Assembly (NCBI RefSeq): GCF_001051235.1 | Contig: NZ_CBTJ020000032.1 | Span: forward strand, 1 to 64,000 | From: Candidatus Competibacter denitrificans Run_A_D11 | GTDB taxonomy: Bacteria; Pseudomonadota; Gammaproteobacteria; Competibacterales; Competibacteraceae | Direction: 5' to 3' | DNA: 64,000 bases | Part shown: positions 62,371 to 64,000 of the stretch, piece after piece | Layout of the letters: every line of letters starts with the position of its first letter | Position numbering within the stretch: the stretch's first letter is position 1 | Made by a program: the position numbers and the translations under genes | Notes under the pieces: model-generated | Databases searched by the model: none | What the model was told of the DNA's origin: nothing | Seen by the model: the letters and a program-made list of their open reading frames with translations, nothing else

Positions 62371-63153
62371 TCAGGATGGAGCTGGCAACCTTGCCAAATT
62401 CAGCAATTCGGCGATAGGTTGTGGACTGACCACGAACACCTGAAATGGACTGCGCTCCAGATAAGCAGCGGTGAAGCTCACCGAGATCGCGGAAGCGTAA
62501 ATCAGCATGGCGACCAGTTGTGAGCGCCAATTATCGAGATGGACTAAGGCTACGCTCAACAGGGTCAGCGTTCCCAGGCAGGCGACAGCGAACCATTTCA
62601 GCGGGTCACCACGCCGCTGGCTCAGCGCCAAGCGATGATAGCGCGCCGACTGTGCCTGTTCGAGATTTTGTGCCAAGGCAAACTGGGCACCTACCCCTAA
62701 GCGGGTTGCTAGCGACTCCCCTAGCGCGATATGACTCAAGCGACGTAAGAGTTCGCGCGCTTGCGGACTGCTTCGGCCTTGGGCCAGCAACGGCCACTCT
62801 TCGATGGCTGCCTCAACGTAGATCCGCACCGCCGTAACGAGCGGAGCACCCACTTCAGCGGGTAAGCTTTCAGCGACATCAAGGATACCGCGCAAGCCAT
62901 CGGCTTCTTGCAAAATCATCGTCTGCGCCCGATCCCGGATACTCCAGATATCGTTGGCGAAAAATGCCATATATAAGCCGAATAGTAAGCCGATGATGGC
63001 CACCAACTGTGGCGAAATGTTGGTCAAGCGCTGCAACGAAGCGACGGTACGGGGAGAGTTGATCAGCCAGAAAATTAGGCCAACTGTGGCATAGGTAGCC
63101 ACAATTCCAAGGATTAGCAAAGCGCTGTAATTAAATTCTTGAGCGAAGGTCAT
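62371..63153 (-). CDS. DUF4239 (bestrophin-like) membrane protein
   Basis: 260-residue protein with two N-terminal helices (about 12-30 and 48-70), a cytoplasmic helical region (80-180) rich in Ala, Leu and Arg, and two C-terminal helices (about 190-208 and 215-232). This matches the DUF4239 family, whose members look distantly like bestrophin channels. Function unproven; anion leakage or membrane stress are speculative. It converges with the FHA-sigma54 gene, leaving a 20-nt gap. Codon use is normal for the GC-rich part. Confidence 0.8.
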   Translation of the reverse strand: MTFAQEFNYSALLILGIVATYATVGLIFWLINSPRTVASLQRLTNISPQLVAIIGLLFGLYMAFFANDIWSIRDRAQTMILQEADGLRGILDVAESLPAEVGAPLVTAVRIYVEAAIEEWPLLAQGRSSPQARELLRRLSHIALGESLATRLGVGAQFALAQNLEQAQSARYHRLALSQRRGDPLKWFAVACLGTLTLLSVALVHLDNWRSQLVAMLIYASAISVSFTAAYLERSPFQVFVVSPQPIAELLNLARLPAPS

Positions 63154-63206
63154 AGCTGAACATTAAGTTGTCGGAGTTATTCAGGCTCCCATTTTCGTAG
63201 AGGCAT

Positions 63207-64000
63207 TTATACTAATTCATGAAAGCGCCTTATTATAGGCTTCTCTAGAAAATGCCAAGAAAAAATCGCCAAAGAAATTGTAAAGAATAGTGTCAATACC
63301 AAAAACTCTTCAGCGGTAAAAATTTTAGCTTTGCTAAAAATTAGAATAACCAGAAAATGCCACAAATAAATACCATAGCTTATTTCACCGAGATACCAGA
63401 ATGGTGTAAAAATATATTTATTTAATTTTATTAATGAAACTGCCTTTATTGCTACGATAAGTACTGCAAAAAAAATAACTCCAGGCAGAGTTTTCCAGAA
63501 AATAACCATCCACCAAAATTCCCAATAGCTTGACCACTGCCAGTAAATATTAAAAGTTGGCCAAGCTACGACAGCACCTGTTGCTGTCCAGAACCAAGCA
63601 CTTTGATAAATACTTGATATCGAATAAAATTGGCCATTTTTATCCAAAATCACACGGGCCAGGCATATTCCGAAGCCAAACCCATCAAGGCAACCGGGAA
63701 GCTGAGTTGAAGGGACAAAAATTACCTCAGCCGTACAGGCCATACCATGGCAAAGGAGAAAAAAAACCAAGGCCCGCCAAGCCCAGCTAATGGTTATGCA
63801 AGCTAATAATATAATTAAAGGGTGGAGTCTTACTAAATAGCGGATAGTCAGCAAAATCAACAAATAAAATTGCATCTCAACACCGATTGACCAGTTAGGC
63901 GCATTAAGAGCACGGTGAGTTTCTGCATCAAGGTTATGAATAAATAATAAGTGATAAACTATATTTTTTATCAGAACCCCACTGTTTAAAAAAGTAGGCC
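63207..64000 (-). CDS. Acyltransferase family 3 (OafA/YrhL-like) membrane protein, partial
   Basis: C-terminal part of an integral-membrane O-acyltransferase; the frame stays open to the window edge (64000), so the N-terminus with the catalytic histidine region lies outside. Visible motifs include HNLDAETHRALNAPNWSIGVEMQFY at about 63864-63938, which holds the family NWS-x-x-VE signature, and FWYLGEISYGIYLWHF near the end. Such enzymes acetylate or otherwise acylate surface glycans. The DNA is AT-rich, like the 32-37 kb block, suggesting that another glycan cassette begins here. Confidence 0.85.
   Translation of the reverse strand, partial: PTFLNSGVLIKNIVYHLLFIHNLDAETHRALNAPNWSIGVEMQFYLLILLTIRYLVRLHPLIILLACITISWAWRALVFFLLCHGMACTAEVIFVPSTQLPGCLDGFGFGICLARVILDKNGQFYSISSIYQSAWFWTATGAVVAWPTFNIYWQWSSYWEFWWMVIFWKTLPGVIFFAVLIVAIKAVSLIKLNKYIFTPFWYLGEISYGIYLWHFLVILIFSKAKIFTAEEFLVLTLFFTISLAIFSWHFLEKPIIRRFHELV

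Noticed and set aside
1..64000. tRNA, rRNA, CRISPR arrays, insertion sequences, integrases or attachment sites
   Set aside because: I looked for cloverleaf-like segments in the gaps, regularly spaced identical repeats and transposase motifs and found none that hold up by eye; a covariance-model scan would be decisive.

Overview
The window looks like chromosomal DNA of a gammaproteobacterium. The evidence is the conserved blocks argC-erpA-tyrS and ffh / rpsP-rimM-trmD-rplS, plus zapE, htpG, prc, a YpjD-like cytochrome assembly gene, ErpA and a YrfG-type nucleotidase. Base composition is moderately GC-rich for most of the window, with clearly AT-rich stretches inside the polysaccharide regions. 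A four-gene glycogen/alpha-glucan cluster (glgA, one GH13, two GH57) and many exopolysaccharide genes would suit a glycogen-storing, biofilm- or floc-forming organism such as a Competibacter-like lineage. That placement is a guess from gene content, not from a marker alignment.

Layout. 1-3840: tyrS, erpA and argC on the minus strand, then a TlpA-type thioredoxin on plus. 3887-9670: minus-strand alpha-glucan operon GH13 - glgA - GH57 - GH57, with structured spacers. 9858-20254: bfd, a plus-strand glycosyltransferase trio (GT2, DUF2304, GT4), then a long minus-strand run starting at an orphan livF and passing through an EamA transporter, methyltransferase, GT2, SDR and two membrane proteins, several joined by 4-nt overlaps. 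20428-28051: housekeeping block with htpG (sigma32-like promoter and intrinsic terminator), a Uma2 protein, ogt, cysQ, the rpsP operon and ffh. 28215-42800: YpjD-like gene, then an O-antigen/capsule locus (CapD-type dehydratase, WecA/WbpL-type initiating transferase, AT-rich Wzm/Wzt transporter with two GT2s, a methyltransferase and a 1410-residue sulfotransferase/GT2/GT2/GT4 enzyme). 43063-49764: two tandem secreted paralogues flanking an NTF2-like gene, a parvulin and a GT-C-like membrane protein. 49826-56851: DUF815 ATPase, prc, a NYN-domain protein with a cold-shock-like C-terminus, zapE, a second cysQ paralogue and a HAD nucleotidase. 56881-64000: a TerD-trypsin fusion, an exosortase-type acyltransferase, a PstS-like small protein with a porin, an FHA-sigma54 regulator, a DUF4239 protein and the 3' part of an AT-rich acyltransferase-3 gene that runs off the window.

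How the genes work together. The 10-19 kb and 29-43 kb clusters look like two parts of one surface-glycan programme: lipid-linked initiation (31016-32044), nucleotide-sugar modification (29091-31019), chain building by GT2/GT4 enzymes, sugar methylation and sulfation, and ABC export (32319-33883). The strongest candidates for something undescribed are the cytoplasmic TerD-protease fusion (56881-58092), the NYN plus cold-shock-like fusion (52904-53752), a tandem GT2 protein whose first catalytic centre is eroded (33907-35841) and the secreted-paralogue locus (43063-47022). I saw no tRNA, rRNA, CRISPR array, insertion sequence or integrase in the window.
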